Positions 15,347-24,688 of a stretch of 46,774 nucleotides of DNA are shown one piece after another. Position numbers and translations under genes: made by a program. The DNA is from JADFNO01 sp965369945 (GTDB taxonomy: Bacteria > Planctomycetota > Phycisphaerae > Phycisphaerales > SM1A02). The notes under the pieces were generated by a model. That model saw nothing but the letters and a program-made list of their open reading frames with translations, did no database searches and was not told the origin of the DNA. The stretch's first letter is position 1. Each line of letters opens with the position of its first letter. The stretch covers positions 1 to 46,774 of the forward strand of contig CBDUST010000004.1 of NCBI GenBank assembly GCA_965369945.1, written 5' to 3'.

Positions 15347-17817
15347 GACCGCTCCTTCATCGCCGCGACAGGCTCCGGTTCAAGTACTTTCGCTGATTCA
15401 CTGCGCTGGGTGGATTGATTCGCCGCACGCTCAGCGCTGACCCGCGCGTAGACCGCCTGCTGGCGTCGTTGCTTGATGACCGGCTTGATATAGAACGCAT
15501 AGATCATTCCGAGCACCGCCAGACACGTCCCGGCCAATTGCACGTTCACCCCGTGACGATTGCCCACGCCAAGCACGGTGTAGTTCAGGCCTCGGTAATT
15601 GGATTGCGGATCAGGCGGATCCCATTGCGATTGGAAGTAAGAGAATCCGCCGAACGCATTTGGACTGTTCACGGAGACGTCTAGCGTCTCGCCCCATTGA
15701 CCGTCTTCTTGGAAGCGCACAACGCTGGTCCAGTTCAACACCGATATCGCCTGGCCGGTGAATCCGCCCAGGTGCGTATCCATGACGAAATCTTCCAGTA
15801 CAACCGGCGCGGGTAATTCAAGGCGGCGCCGTCCGAAGATCATCTCCAGATGCTTTCCGTTGGGAAGATGCACGACCGTCGGCTCGTACCCCATGCGAGG
15901 CAAGCTGTGACTAGCATCCTCGAACGTGAACATATGAAACGGCAACCAAACCGGTTGCATCGCGCCTTGGAAGTTCACCTCTGCGCGGATCATCGAGAAC
16001 TGTTCGCGCGCATCGCTATTGCGTTGCGACCTTGGGATAATGGCAGGGCGCTTATCAATGCGCGGCCGGGCGATGAATTCCGTCAGCGCCAATGACACGC
16101 CGGCCCCAAGCTCGATGGGCCTCCCGATCTCAATCGGCTGGATGCGAAGCTCCTGGCCGATGAAGGCCGTCATCAGCCTGATGCTCGCATCGTCGGGCCC
16201 ACCGATCAACGTCATCGGCGCTGGGCTGTGACCCGGGGCGTACTCCATCACGATCCGCTCATCCATCGGGAGGTTGTCCATGTGTCCCGTTTGCGCATCG
16301 ACATCAAGCGACATGTCGCGCGTTCGGCTGGGATCATCACATACCCAGCGCAGGAATGAACTCTCGGGGCCGTTGATTTCAACCGCCGCGACTGAGATGA
16401 CCGCGCCGCTTTCCAATGTCAAGCCGTTCTGGATGAACCGGACGCGGTAACTGAACTCCGTGCCCTCGATGGGGATGAAGGGTGTGTCCGGATCGCCTGT
16501 TACAAGCTGCGTCACCGGCGCAGTTATTTCAATGGACGCCTCCGGCACGCTGATCTTGAGCGCCGGAAGCTGCACCTCCATGATTGTTTGCATTTGCTCT
16601 TCCGCGGTGATCCACTGAAACACGAGATTGCGATCAAGCGCGGTGTTGTGACTCGGATCGAGCGCGATCAATTCGGCGCGGGAAGTACGACCATCGGATG
16701 ATCGAAGTACCACGGCGGCTGTGGGATCAAGCACGCTGCCGCCCGGCGAGCGACGCTGATCCATAAACGCATAGCGCAGATAACTGGTAATGCGAACGTC
16801 GATATTTTGATATGGATCGTCTGTGATCGGCTCAACGATCAGATCCAATGATCTGGGGCGGGTATTAGCCAATTCCGGGGGCAGCCAGACGTGCGATCGA
16901 TCGGCGAAGTAGTCGTTGTAGCGCGGCAGCCCGTCGATCGGCCGCTGCACCCAGTCGGTTGATCCCTCCTCGCGAAGATATAGCGCCCAACTATCGACCA
17001 CGTGGAAGTACTTCTGCGGTTGATAGTCAAGCGTGAGCACGATGTCTTCGTTGACCAACGGTTTGCCGAGCACTTTCTTTGCTCGAGCCATCGGCTGGTT
17101 GGGATCATCTGACCGAATGATGTCTTCGGTGTATTGGGGATACCCAGCCAAGAGTTGGCGGATGAAGAAATCCTGTCCATCTTGGACGGTGACATTGACG
17201 GCGTAGGCGCGCTTACCCGCATCGTCGCCGGTGAGTATCTCCCAACTGGGATCGATCTCGCCGATTTGGAAGGCGTAACTGCGATCAGCACTCTGCACAG
17301 TCACAGAGTTGCCCGGCACGGCTGGCAGATGAACCGGCTCGGCGCGGGGAACCTGGATCACCACGGTTCGCCGGAGAATCGGCGCTTGGCCTTCGACTTT
17401 CGTCCCAAAGTACCACACGCTGCCGATCGCCAGAATGATGATGCCGGTATGGATCATCCATACGCCATAGTTGATCACCTTGAAGGGGATGCGACGGAGC
17501 GTGGTCACCACCAGGGTCAGGCAGATGAGCGCGATTAGTGTCTTGAACGGCCACCAGTGGAACCATTCGAACTCCGTCATCTCGAAGCCGCGATACTGGC
17601 GAACGGTGAGCTGAATCCAAGCGTCCGGGAAGTTGAAGATGTTCAAGCTTGCCGGCAACCACAATCCAGCCGAGCCAACCGACGAGTAGAAGAACAAAAG
17701 GACCAACAGCACGATGCCGGTCCACACGCTCGAAAATAGATCGAGCAGCCATCCAAGCGGCCTGCCGAGAGAGGGGGCCGTCGCCTCTGAGTTCGTTGCG
17801 CTGCGGGAGTGGTTCAT
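15343..17817 (-). CDS. resB: Cytochrome c biogenesis protein ResB (Ccs1), enlarged
   Basis: 824 aa from ATG 17817; in-frame alternatives are ATG 17871 and TTG 17898. None has a strong ribosome binding site; 17817 has a weak AGAAG. ResB partners CcsA in System II. Visible: a first membrane helix (WTGIVLLVLLFFYSSVGSAG), a second at LIALICLTLVVTTLRRIPF, a third at GVWMIHTGIIILAIGSVWYF, then a very large periplasmic region, and a final helix near residue 770 (LAGTCLAVLGMIYAFYIKPV) with the usual cytoplasmic basic tail. Typical ResB proteins are nearer 450-550 aa; the extra length is in the periplasmic domain. It is followed by ccsA with a 4-bp overlap. Confidence 0.82.
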   Translation of the reverse strand: MNHSRSATNSEATAPSLGRPLGWLLDLFSSVWTGIVLLVLLFFYSSVGSAGLWLPASLNIFNFPDAWIQLTVRQYRGFEMTEFEWFHWWPFKTLIALICLTLVVTTLRRIPFKVINYGVWMIHTGIIILAIGSVWYFGTKVEGQAPILRRTVVIQVPRAEPVHLPAVPGNSVTVQSADRSYAFQIGEIDPSWEILTGDDAGKRAYAVNVTVQDGQDFFIRQLLAGYPQYTEDIIRSDDPNQPMARAKKVLGKPLVNEDIVLTLDYQPQKYFHVVDSWALYLREEGSTDWVQRPIDGLPRYNDYFADRSHVWLPPELANTRPRSLDLIVEPITDDPYQNIDVRITSYLRYAFMDQRRSPGGSVLDPTAAVVLRSSDGRTSRAELIALDPSHNTALDRNLVFQWITAEEQMQTIMEVQLPALKISVPEASIEITAPVTQLVTGDPDTPFIPIEGTEFSYRVRFIQNGLTLESGAVISVAAVEINGPESSFLRWVCDDPSRTRDMSLDVDAQTGHMDNLPMDERIVMEYAPGHSPAPMTLIGGPDDASIRLMTAFIGQELRIQPIEIGRPIELGAGVSLALTEFIARPRIDKRPAIIPRSQRNSDAREQFSMIRAEVNFQGAMQPVWLPFHMFTFEDASHSLPRMGYEPTVVHLPNGKHLEMIFGRRRLELPAPVVLEDFVMDTHLGGFTGQAISVLNWTSVVRFQEDGQWGETLDVSVNSPNAFGGFSYFQSQWDPPDPQSNYRGLNYTVLGVGNRHGVNVQLAGTCLAVLGMIYAFYIKPVIKQRRQQAVYARVSAERAANQSTQRSESAKVLEPEPVAAMKERS

Positions 17818-17942
17818 CGTCTTCTGGGTGGTCGATACTGCATCGTGGCAAGGTTCGCCAATAGTACGCATGAGGTCGCAACCGGGATAGAGGCGCAAGC
17901 GGATCGAATTGCGATCGCCCGCAGAGCCATACCTGAGTGTGG

Positions 17943-18644
17943 CTACTGAACTGCTCCTTTGCGGGCGCTCATCGCATACTCGTGCAGCCAGATCGGTATC
18001 TGACGCTTAGACAGGAATTCGTCAATGATCTGTTCAGCCCGTCGGGGATTTTCCATCTGAATATGGCCCAATCCGTGCAGGGCGCTCATCAAGCACGAAC
18101 TCGTGCGACATTTCTCGAGCACCGTCTTCAGAACGGCGAATCCCGACTCGGCGAGATGTGGATTCCGGTCGGGAAACAAGACCGCTCCCTCGATGCCATC
18201 CATGTCCCATATCATGTAGACCGCGATGTCAACTGAGAGAGAATCCGTGTAGTGGGTATCGGGGTCGGTTCCGCGCTTGCCGCATACAAGATCGAACAGA
18301 TCCGTGTAAAATGTGGCTACCAAATCCATGCAGCGCACTTGCGTCTCACTCGGCACCGCCTTAGAAAACAGATCACTGAAGTACCCAGAGGCGAATCCAA
18401 AAAGATACCACGTTGCATCTGCAATTTGCTGGTCGGAGTATCGCTGTGTGATGAATCCTGGTGATCCGAATATCCTTGTGACGTAGTCCGCCAACACGAT
18501 CGGATCAAAGCTGCAGAACATGTCAGCCCGATCATTAGCTTCCTCGTAGCCTGGCGAACCGTCACGGAAGTTGGAGTCCGCATACCCTTGGGTAAAGCAA
18601 TACTCAACCCAATCATCGAGGCTTGGCGCCGGATGTCGCTCCAT
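17943..18644 (-). CDS. Uncharacterised helical protein
   Basis: 233 aa, not recognised. No signal peptide or membrane helix. The composition is mostly helical with many aromatic residues (DDWVEYCFTQGYADSNF, ADATWYLFGFASGYFSDLF). The C-terminal part (KCRTSSCLMSALHGLGHI, then a poorly conserved helix) resembles the single HEAT-like turn SALHGLGH seen in some immunity or scaffold-type proteins, but this is only a local likeness. It starts 23 bp after the hydroxyacyl-CoA dehydrogenase stop on the same strand, so it is probably co-transcribed. A GAGG stands 12 nt before the ATG. Its base composition looks somewhat lower in G+C than the neighbours. Confidence 0.6.
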   Translation of the reverse strand: MERHPAPSLDDWVEYCFTQGYADSNFRDGSPGYEEANDRADMFCSFDPIVLADYVTRIFGSPGFITQRYSDQQIADATWYLFGFASGYFSDLFSKAVPSETQVRCMDLVATFYTDLFDLVCGKRGTDPDTHYTDSLSVDIAVYMIWDMDGIEGAVLFPDRNPHLAESGFAVLKTVLEKCRTSSCLMSALHGLGHIQMENPRRAEQIIDEFLSKRQIPIWLHEYAMSARKGAVQ

Positions 18645-18667
18645 CGGGGCTGATGACCTCGCCGTCT

Positions 18668-19531
18668 CTATTTCTTCGCATAATCGTACACGCCCCGGCC
18701 GGTCTTATTGCCCAAGTGACCGGCGGTGACGAGTTGCCGCAGCTTTGGGCAGGGGAAGTACTTCTGATCGCCCAGTTCCCGATAGAGCACCATCATGATG
18801 TCGTGGCAGACATCCAGGCCGATGAAATCCGCCAGGCGAAGCGGCCCCATCGGGAAGTTGCAGCCGAGCTTCATGATCTCGTCGATGTGCTCAGGCTCAG
18901 CGACGCCATCCATCCATGCGTGGAACGCTTCGTTGATCATGGGCATCAATACACGGTTGGACACGAAGCCCGCGCGGTCGTTGGCGGGCACGGGAGTCTT
19001 GCCCATCTGCTTTGCGAGTGAGATCGTGCGCTGTGTAGTTTCGTCGCTTGTCGCGAGTCCTTTGATGACTTCGACGAGTTTCATCACCGGTACGGGATTG
19101 AAAAAGTGCATGCCGATCACGCGCGAGGCGCTATCGCCGACGGATGAGGCGATGTCGGTGATGGAGATGGAAGAGGTGTTCGTTGCTAGGACAACGTCGC
19201 TGCCGAACACATCAACCAGCTGCTGAAAGATCTTCTTTTTGAGATCAGTGTTCTCGGTCGCCGCCTCGACAACCCAATCAGCGCCCCCGGCTTCGGCCAT
19301 TGCAGCGTGGTAAGTGATACGCCCAGACGCTTCGTCCGCCTCGGTCTGCGTCATGCGATCCTTCTGAACATTGCGCGCGAGTGTCTTCTCGTGATACGTC
19401 TTGGCGCGATCGAGTTGATCTTGCGCAACGTCGATTTGATGAGCGTGGATGCCGTTCGTCGCCGCAGTCAGCGCGATCCCGCAGCCCATCGTCCCTGCGC
19501 CGATCACGGCGATACTGTTGATGTTAGCCAT
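18668..19531 (-). CDS. hbd: 3-hydroxybutyryl-CoA / 3-hydroxyacyl-CoA dehydrogenase
   Basis: 287 aa, the single-domain bacterial form. NAD(P)-dependent oxidation of (S)-3-hydroxyacyl-CoA to 3-ketoacyl-CoA, or the reverse, in the cytoplasm. Motifs: Rossmann IAVIGAGTMGCGIALTAA, VVEAATENTDLKKKIF, catalytic Ser in TNTSSISI, the catalytic His with MHFFNPVPVMKLVEVI, the Glu of that motif, and Asn in FVSNRVLMPMINEA. The C-terminal dimer domain ends GNKTGRGVYDY. It could serve butyrate or PHB-type metabolism or beta-oxidation; no partner gene is adjacent, although a broken thiolase tail lies at the far right of the window. AAGG lies 8 nt before the ATG. Confidence 0.93.
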   Translation of the reverse strand: MANINSIAVIGAGTMGCGIALTAATNGIHAHQIDVAQDQLDRAKTYHEKTLARNVQKDRMTQTEADEASGRITYHAAMAEAGGADWVVEAATENTDLKKKIFQQLVDVFGSDVVLATNTSSISITDIASSVGDSASRVIGMHFFNPVPVMKLVEVIKGLATSDETTQRTISLAKQMGKTPVPANDRAGFVSNRVLMPMINEAFHAWMDGVAEPEHIDEIMKLGCNFPMGPLRLADFIGLDVCHDIMMVLYRELGDQKYFPCPKLRQLVTAGHLGNKTGRGVYDYAKK

Positions 19532-19634
19532 TAATCATGCCTTTCCCGAATTTGCTCGGTAGGACTATGTTACAAGTACAATAACGATCTGTGGGAGCCC
19601 GGGTAGGGCCCTCGGATTGGGAGGTCTCCACGCT

Positions 19635-20090
19635 ATGGATGATCGTAGCATCGAGATGGAACGATTCACGTCTGCGATCGAGTTGATCCGCAGCGAGTTC
19701 CCCGAGCTTCAGATGGAAGTCGACCTGGAGCATCCGGAGATTCACGCAACTGCCGACTTTCCGGTGCAACCGGGACTTGGCTTCTTCTTCCACATCAATC
19801 TCCAGAATCGTGATGAACTCCACCTTTGGGCGGACGTTCTTTGGGCCTCGTGGTTTCCGGTTGGCGACGACGACGTGTTCGAGAAGTTCATGGATGCCGT
19901 ACTTGGCATACTTTCGGGAGAGTATCGGATCGTCGAGAACCGGCTCTTGGGCACCCATCTCAACGCCCAACTCCAGAAACCGTGTGGACACGAGTGGCAG
20001 ACGGTATTCACGTCCCGGGCAGTGCCTTCGCTGGGGTTCTTGCCTCTACCGCGGACGAAACGATACATTCAAAATCGTGCTGCGACCTGA
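19635..20090 (+). CDS. Uncharacterised small acidic protein
   Basis: 151 aa from ATG 19635, chosen because GGAGGT (19620-19625) is 9 nt upstream; the frame is open from TTG 19617. Not recognised as a named family. It reads as an alpha/beta soluble protein: an N-terminal helix (ERFTSAIELIRSEFPELQM), a strand-rich centre (IHATADFPVQPGLGFFFHIN, LHLWADVLWASWFPV) and a helix (DDDVFEKFMDAVLGILSG). A long antisense frame covers the same bases but lacks a ribosome binding site. It is convergent with the next gene: the two stops are 1 bp apart. No context gives a role. Confidence 0.62.
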   Translation: MDDRSIEMERFTSAIELIRSEFPELQMEVDLEHPEIHATADFPVQPGLGFFFHINLQNRDELHLWADVLWASWFPVGDDDVFEKFMDAVLGILSGEYRIVENRLLGTHLNAQLQKPCGHEWQTVFTSRAVPSLGFLPLPRTKRYIQNRAAT

Positions 20091-20091
20091 A

Positions 20092-21000
20092 TCACTGCGC
20101 TTTTCGCGCCTGCTTGTACTGTGACAGGACGATATCCTCGGAACTTGTGAAAACCGACTCAGGCAGTTCGTCGAACACCGCAATCTCGGTGAGCTCCCGC
20201 GCTCGACCGTTCCGCTCGCCACGATCACCGGAGAGCATGATTCGCCCGTGGCGCTTCCAATTCTTCCAGGGAATCTTGAAGCGCGGCTCAGCATCATCAG
20301 CCTTTGAAAAGAAATCCCACTGCTCGACGAGCTGTGTGTCCTTGGCGATGTATACGTGATACTTGTTCTGCGGTGTATTGCCAACATCTGTAAAGGTCAG
20401 TTGGACAACCTCCGCGGGGCGGCCATCTTCCATTGTCTTTTCGCCAAGAGAGTTGAGCGTCACGCCGGGATCCTTAAGTTTGTACGGCATAAGTAGCCAG
20501 TAGCCGTCGTTGATCCATGCGCCTTTGCCAAAGTTGAGCATCGTTGTGAGCGCCTCAGCGTCGTCGACCTCATCACCATTTCTCCACGCGCGGCCTTTGA
20601 GCGTGTTGATGTTCATCAGCAGGACAATCGGCTCGCCGGTCTGTCGATCAGTAGAGTCGATGCGCAGGTTGCCAGTGTGTTTGTCCCAGATATGGCGGCA
20701 CGACCCGAAGAAATTCCACGCGATGTAGCGAGTCTCGTCCCACGCCTTACGCCCGCCCATCGCCTTCATGGTGAGGTCCGCTAAGGCAACCGCAGCGGGA
20801 TCGGACGCTTCGGTCTTGATTTCCTCGGCGGGAGCGTTCGGATCGTCCGTCGCTGGGCGCGAGGTCGGCTGGGTGGTGGGCGGTGACTTCGGTTTAGTTT
20901 CCTGCGCAAAGCTCGAATGAACCAGGACGCAAGACACCATCCCCGTCAATAGTGTCAATCGAACGAATTTCGTTGAGGAAGTGATTGCGCTGAACATCAT
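20092..21000 (-). CDS. Secreted protein, LolA-like beta-sheet fold possible
   Basis: 302 aa, start ATGATG preceded by AAGGAG. Signal peptide about residues 1-32 (LTLLTGMVSCVLVHSSFAQ), then a low-complexity Pro/Thr linker (PKSPPTTQPTSRPATDDPN). The mature domain begins ALADLTMKAMGGRKAWDETR, then a series of strands (YIAWNFFGSCRHIWDKHTGN, ALTTMLNFGKGAWINDGYW, AEVVQLTFTDVGNTPQNKYH). This order is similar to secreted LolA/LolB-like or outer-membrane lipoprotein-sorting-like proteins, but the match is weak and no lipobox is present. The metallo-hydrolase gene ends 29 bp upstream on the same strand, so an operon of the two is likely. Confidence 0.65.
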   Translation of the reverse strand: MMFSAITSSTKFVRLTLLTGMVSCVLVHSSFAQETKPKSPPTTQPTSRPATDDPNAPAEEIKTEASDPAAVALADLTMKAMGGRKAWDETRYIAWNFFGSCRHIWDKHTGNLRIDSTDRQTGEPIVLLMNINTLKGRAWRNGDEVDDAEALTTMLNFGKGAWINDGYWLLMPYKLKDPGVTLNSLGEKTMEDGRPAEVVQLTFTDVGNTPQNKYHVYIAKDTQLVEQWDFFSKADDAEPRFKIPWKNWKRHGRIMLSGDRGERNGRARELTEIAVFDELPESVFTSSEDIVLSQYKQARKAQ

Positions 21001-21029
21001 CGTCTCCTTGTCCTAGTTACCCAGGCGGA

Positions 21030-22010
21030 TTATAGATCAACTCGCTCCAATTCCCTGGCGACGCTGAAACCCGCATCGATAATCGCCTCCCAGGCGGCGC
21101 TTCCGGCCTGCAATGACGGATTCGTATGATTCAGATGGATGAAACGGATCTTCGCCTTTTCTTCAGCGGGCAATGACTCAAACCGCTGCATCGACTCAGC
21201 AATGAACGGATGCGGGATGTCGGCCATGATTCGGTTTGGCAATTCGCCCTCTGCGTAAAACGTGCCATCAAGATACGCTACATCCACGTCCGCGATCATA
21301 TCTTCGATGCGACGATCCCAGCGCTCCCACTTGTCGATATCGGGAATGAACAGCACCGATCGGGTTGGGCCATCGATGCGGTATCCCACGACTTCGGTGT
21401 ACTCCTCACGATGCGGCACACGAAACGGCGTCACCGAAAGGCGCTCGTTCAGTTGAATCGATTGGTCGGCGACTATCTCGCGCAGCTCGATGTTCTTGTA
21501 GCGCACGAGCTGATCCCACGGGCCGTTGGTTGAGAGAAACTCGCCCATGCGCGGCATGACATAGACCGGCACGTTCTTCGCGCCCATCGCTTCATGCCCA
21601 AGATGCATCAAGCCAGTGTAGTGACCGATATGACCGTGTGTGAGCAAGATACCTGTAAGTCTCGCCCCCGGAATTTCCGGCCCTCCCTGAAAAGGCGCAA
21701 ATTCATCGAGCATGCGCAGTTGATCCTTGAAATCCGGTGTCGCGTCAATAATCCAACGCTGTTGTGAAGCGGGATCAACAACGGCCAAGCAAGATACATG
21801 TCGGCGTTGAGATTGGTCGACCCATGCCTCGGCGCAGCAATCTTTCTTACATCCAGCCTGCGGAAATCCGCCGTCTTGAGCGATCCCCAGCACCACCACG
21901 AAAGGATCGCCTGATTCGGTTTCACTGTGATGCTGTGGATTAGGAGCCGTCACATCACACAGCGATATACCCACAATCACGGCAAGTTGGGCCTGCAACG
22001 GCCTGAGCAC
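21030..22010 (-). CDS. PqqB-like metallo-beta-lactamase-fold hydrolase, probably exported
   Basis: 326 aa from GTG 22010, chosen because GGAG (minus strand, at 22018-22021) lies 7 nt before it and a hydrophobic leader (LQAQLAVIVGISLCDV) follows; the open frame extends 44 codons further without a better start. The metal-binding motif is LLTHGHIGHYTGLMHLG (HxHxxH). The start of the domain, VVVLGIAQDGGFPQAGC with CCAEAW, is the PqqB-type opening, and the FRVPHREEYTEVVGYRIDG, SVLFIPDIDKW and YLDGTFY segments carry later metal and active-site positions. Substrate unknown; no other pqq genes are near. Possibly a lipoprotein, although the residue before the Cys is Leu, which is atypical. Confidence 0.8.
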   Translation of the reverse strand: MLRPLQAQLAVIVGISLCDVTAPNPQHHSETESGDPFVVVLGIAQDGGFPQAGCKKDCCAEAWVDQSQRRHVSCLAVVDPASQQRWIIDATPDFKDQLRMLDEFAPFQGGPEIPGARLTGILLTHGHIGHYTGLMHLGHEAMGAKNVPVYVMPRMGEFLSTNGPWDQLVRYKNIELREIVADQSIQLNERLSVTPFRVPHREEYTEVVGYRIDGPTRSVLFIPDIDKWERWDRRIEDMIADVDVAYLDGTFYAEGELPNRIMADIPHPFIAESMQRFESLPAEEKAKIRFIHLNHTNPSLQAGSAAWEAIIDAGFSVARELERVDL

Positions 22011-22076
22011 AGTAAAGCTCCAACAATGGGGACCGACGACACTCGACAATATCAGCTTTCGCCATCCAAGTCTCGC

Positions 22077-22115
22077 TGGATCGGCTTGTGCAGAGGCCGA
22101 TCCACACCGTACAAT
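22077..22115 (+). promoter_or_regulatory. Candidate promoter of the S9 peptidase with overlapping palindrome
   Basis: A -10 TACAAT (22110-22115) has TTGTGC (22086-22091) 18 bp upstream. A 9-10-9 inverted repeat, TGGATCGGC (22077-22085) and GCCGATCCA (22096-22104), spans the -35 to -10 interval and may bind a regulator controlling this and perhaps the divergent hydrolase gene. Confidence 0.45.
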
Positions 22116-22140
22116 CCCTTCCCGAAGAAAGGAGCTTGGC

Positions 22141-24612
22141 ATGTCTCACCGTCCACAAACGAGCAATCTTCGTCTACGATCGCGCACTGCGATCACCCTC
22201 GGCTGGAGTGTTGGCTTGACGCTCACTTGGGCCTCGCAGGCTCAGGAGGACTACCGCAAACCGCCGGAGGAAATCGTCAAGATTCTCAGAGCCCCCAGGC
22301 TTCCATCCGTGAACATCGATCCGACCAACCGGACAATGATGCTGATCCATCGGCAGACAATGCCCACCATTTCGGACATGTCACAGCCGATCCTGCGCCT
22401 GGCGGGCCGGCGGATCAATCCGAACACGAACAGCCAACACGGCAATTCGGGGCTCATCGGCCTCACGCTCAAGGACATCGAGAGTGGGCAGGAAACCGTC
22501 GTTGACATCCCCGACGGGGCTCGCCTGGGCTTCCCGCGTTGGTCGCCTGATGGATCGAAGTTCGCGTTCACGCTCACGAACGACCAAGGCGTATGGCTCT
22601 GTGTCGGTTATACCGCAACCGGCGACTTCGTCTCGATTAGCGGCCAAGTGAACGGGATTTTCAGTCCGTTTACTTGGATGCCTGACAGCAACCGGCTCCT
22701 GGTTCACTTCCTGTCCAACAATCGCGGCGAAGCGCCGCAGCGCTCGCCCGTTCCAACAGGTCCGGTGATTCAGGAGGCTAGCGGTCGTACATCGCCGGTG
22801 CGCACATATCAGGACCTGCTGCGCGATGCGCATGATGAAGCACTGATGGATTACTACTTCACATCGCAACTTGCGATCGTTGACGTAGGAGGCTCTGGTC
22901 GCAAACTCATCGGCGAGCCGGCTGTCTACGGCAGCGCGACCCCGTCGCCGACCGGCCGCTACTTGCTCGTGTCGCGCGTCGTTCGGCCGTATTCGTATCA
23001 AGTGACGATGCGATCGTTCCCCGCGATCGTTGAAGTTCGCGATCTACAGACCGGCGGTGTACACGAGTTGGTTCGCAAGCCGTTAGGGGATCAAGTGCCC
23101 ATCGGCGGCGTGATAACCGGGCCTCGGTCACACCAATGGCAAGCGACAGCCGGCATCGATCGAATCTTCTGGGTCGAGGCGCTTGATGATGGTGATCCCA
23201 AGAAAGAGGTCGACCAGCGCGATCGAATCATGTTGCTTGGAAATCCCATGGCCGGTGTTGCGATTGAGGTCGCCCGCCTTGAAGATCGATACTCCGGAAT
23301 GACGTGGGTTCAGGGAACGGACTATGCGCTGGTCAGCGAGTACGACCGCGATGAGCGATGGACCCGTTCATGGAAGATGACCTTCCCGCAATCAGCACCT
23401 TCGGCCTCGACGACCGATCCCAAATTGCTCTGGGAGCGCAACGTGCAGGATCGCTACGCCGACCCAGGTCGGCCGGTGATGATTACGAATTCTGCTGGCC
23501 GTTCAGTGGCGCAGCGAACGGGTGATTGGGTGTTTCTCTCCGGACGGGGCGCGACGCCGGAAGGTGATCGGCCGTTCCTGAGCCGGATGAATATTTCTAC
23601 GCTCGAATTGAGCGAGCAGTGGCGATGTGAAGGCGAGAACTTAGAGTCGTTCGTCGCTTTGCTGCCCGGTCACAAGATCATTACGCGCTACGAGACGCCG
23701 ATTGAGCCGCCGAACTACTTCGTTTACAACGTTGATGACGACACGCGCACGCCGATCACGAACTTCGAGCATCCTGCGCCGCAGCTTCGTGATATTCACA
23801 AAGAAATGGTGACGTATGAACGCGACGATGGCGTGGAGCTTTCGGCGACGTTGTATCTTCCACCCGGTTACGACGAAGATCGCGACGGGCCGTTGCCGCT
23901 TCTGGTGTGGGCGTATCCGTTGGAATACAACAACGCGTACACAGCCGGGCAAGTCAGTGGTTCACCCTATCGGTTCACGAGCATCGGCGGCTCATCGCAT
24001 TTGTTCCTGCTCTTGCAGGGCTATGCGATCATGGATCGCGCGACGATGCCCGTGGTCGGGTCCGATCCGGAGACCGTCAACGACACGTTTATCGATCAGA
24101 TCGTCGCCAGCGCCCACGCGGCGATCGACTACGCAGCCCAGCGCGGCGTAGGTGATCCCAACCGCGTCGGCGTCGGTGGACATAGTTATGGCGCGTTCAT
24201 GACGGCCAATCTTCTGGCGCATTGCGATCTATTCCAAGCTGGGATCGCTCGCAGCGGCGCGTATAACCGATCGCTTACACCGTTTGGTTTCCAAAGCGAA
24301 CGGCGCACGTTCTGGGAAGCGCCGGAGATCTACTTCAAGCTCTCGCCCTTCATGCATGCGGACAAGATCAACGAGCCGCTCCTGCTCATCCACGGCCAGC
24401 GCGATAACAACTCCGGCACGTTCCCGATCCAGTCACAGCGGTTGTATCACGCAGTGAAAGGTCACGGCGGAACGGTGCGGCTCGTCATGCTTCCGGCAGA
24501 GAGTCACGGCTATCGAGCTGAAGAATCCATCATGCACGTCCTCGCGGAAATGGTCGATTGGTTTGACAAGCACGTGAAGCTGAGTGCTGAGGAGGCGACG
24601 AGCGGGTCGTAA
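22141..24612 (+). CDS. Exported S9-family (prolyl oligopeptidase-like) peptidase
   Basis: 823 aa. AAAGGAG lies 6 nt before the ATG. A twin-Arg-free signal peptide (residues ~1-35, ending ASQAQED) targets it out of the cytoplasm. The N-terminal ~530 residues form the beta-propeller (blade motifs such as GLIGLTLKDIESGQE and LGFPRWSPDGSKFAFTL). The C-terminal alpha/beta-hydrolase domain has the catalytic triad: Ser in GVGGHSYGAFM, Asp in LLIHGQRDNNSGT and His in LPAESHGYRAEES. It should cleave peptides at the cell envelope. The long propeller plus an FxxQxER-type insert before the Asp loop are like the glutamyl endopeptidase subgroup of S9, but the specificity cannot be settled. Confidence 0.9.
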   Translation: MSHRPQTSNLRLRSRTAITLGWSVGLTLTWASQAQEDYRKPPEEIVKILRAPRLPSVNIDPTNRTMMLIHRQTMPTISDMSQPILRLAGRRINPNTNSQHGNSGLIGLTLKDIESGQETVVDIPDGARLGFPRWSPDGSKFAFTLTNDQGVWLCVGYTATGDFVSISGQVNGIFSPFTWMPDSNRLLVHFLSNNRGEAPQRSPVPTGPVIQEASGRTSPVRTYQDLLRDAHDEALMDYYFTSQLAIVDVGGSGRKLIGEPAVYGSATPSPTGRYLLVSRVVRPYSYQVTMRSFPAIVEVRDLQTGGVHELVRKPLGDQVPIGGVITGPRSHQWQATAGIDRIFWVEALDDGDPKKEVDQRDRIMLLGNPMAGVAIEVARLEDRYSGMTWVQGTDYALVSEYDRDERWTRSWKMTFPQSAPSASTTDPKLLWERNVQDRYADPGRPVMITNSAGRSVAQRTGDWVFLSGRGATPEGDRPFLSRMNISTLELSEQWRCEGENLESFVALLPGHKIITRYETPIEPPNYFVYNVDDDTRTPITNFEHPAPQLRDIHKEMVTYERDDGVELSATLYLPPGYDEDRDGPLPLLVWAYPLEYNNAYTAGQVSGSPYRFTSIGGSSHLFLLLQGYAIMDRATMPVVGSDPETVNDTFIDQIVASAHAAIDYAAQRGVGDPNRVGVGGHSYGAFMTANLLAHCDLFQAGIARSGAYNRSLTPFGFQSERRTFWEAPEIYFKLSPFMHADKINEPLLLIHGQRDNNSGTFPIQSQRLYHAVKGHGGTVRLVMLPAESHGYRAEESIMHVLAEMVDWFDKHVKLSAEEATSGS

Positions 24613-24643
24613 CGCTGCCGCTGAACTGACTGGGATCAATGTA

Positions 24644-24676
24644 GTTACCCACGGATTGCTATCCGTGGGCGTCGCG
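24644..24676 (+). repeat. 33-nt direct repeat, copy 1, with internal hairpin
   Basis: Contains CCCACGGAT, loop TGCT and ATCCGTGGG, a perfect 9-bp stem. The whole 33 nt recurs with one mismatch at 25421-25453 in the same orientation. It lies 31 bp after the S9 peptidase stop and 12 bp from the 3' end of the membrane-protein gene. It is not followed by a T-run on either strand. Confidence 0.9.
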
Positions 24677-24688
24677 GAGGAAGGGGTG

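Noticed and set aside
19524..19991. Minus-strand frame of 155 codons opposite the 19635 gene
   Set aside because: The plus-strand frame has GGAGGT before its ATG and a plausible alpha/beta pattern; the minus frame has neither and would overlap the dehydrogenase start.
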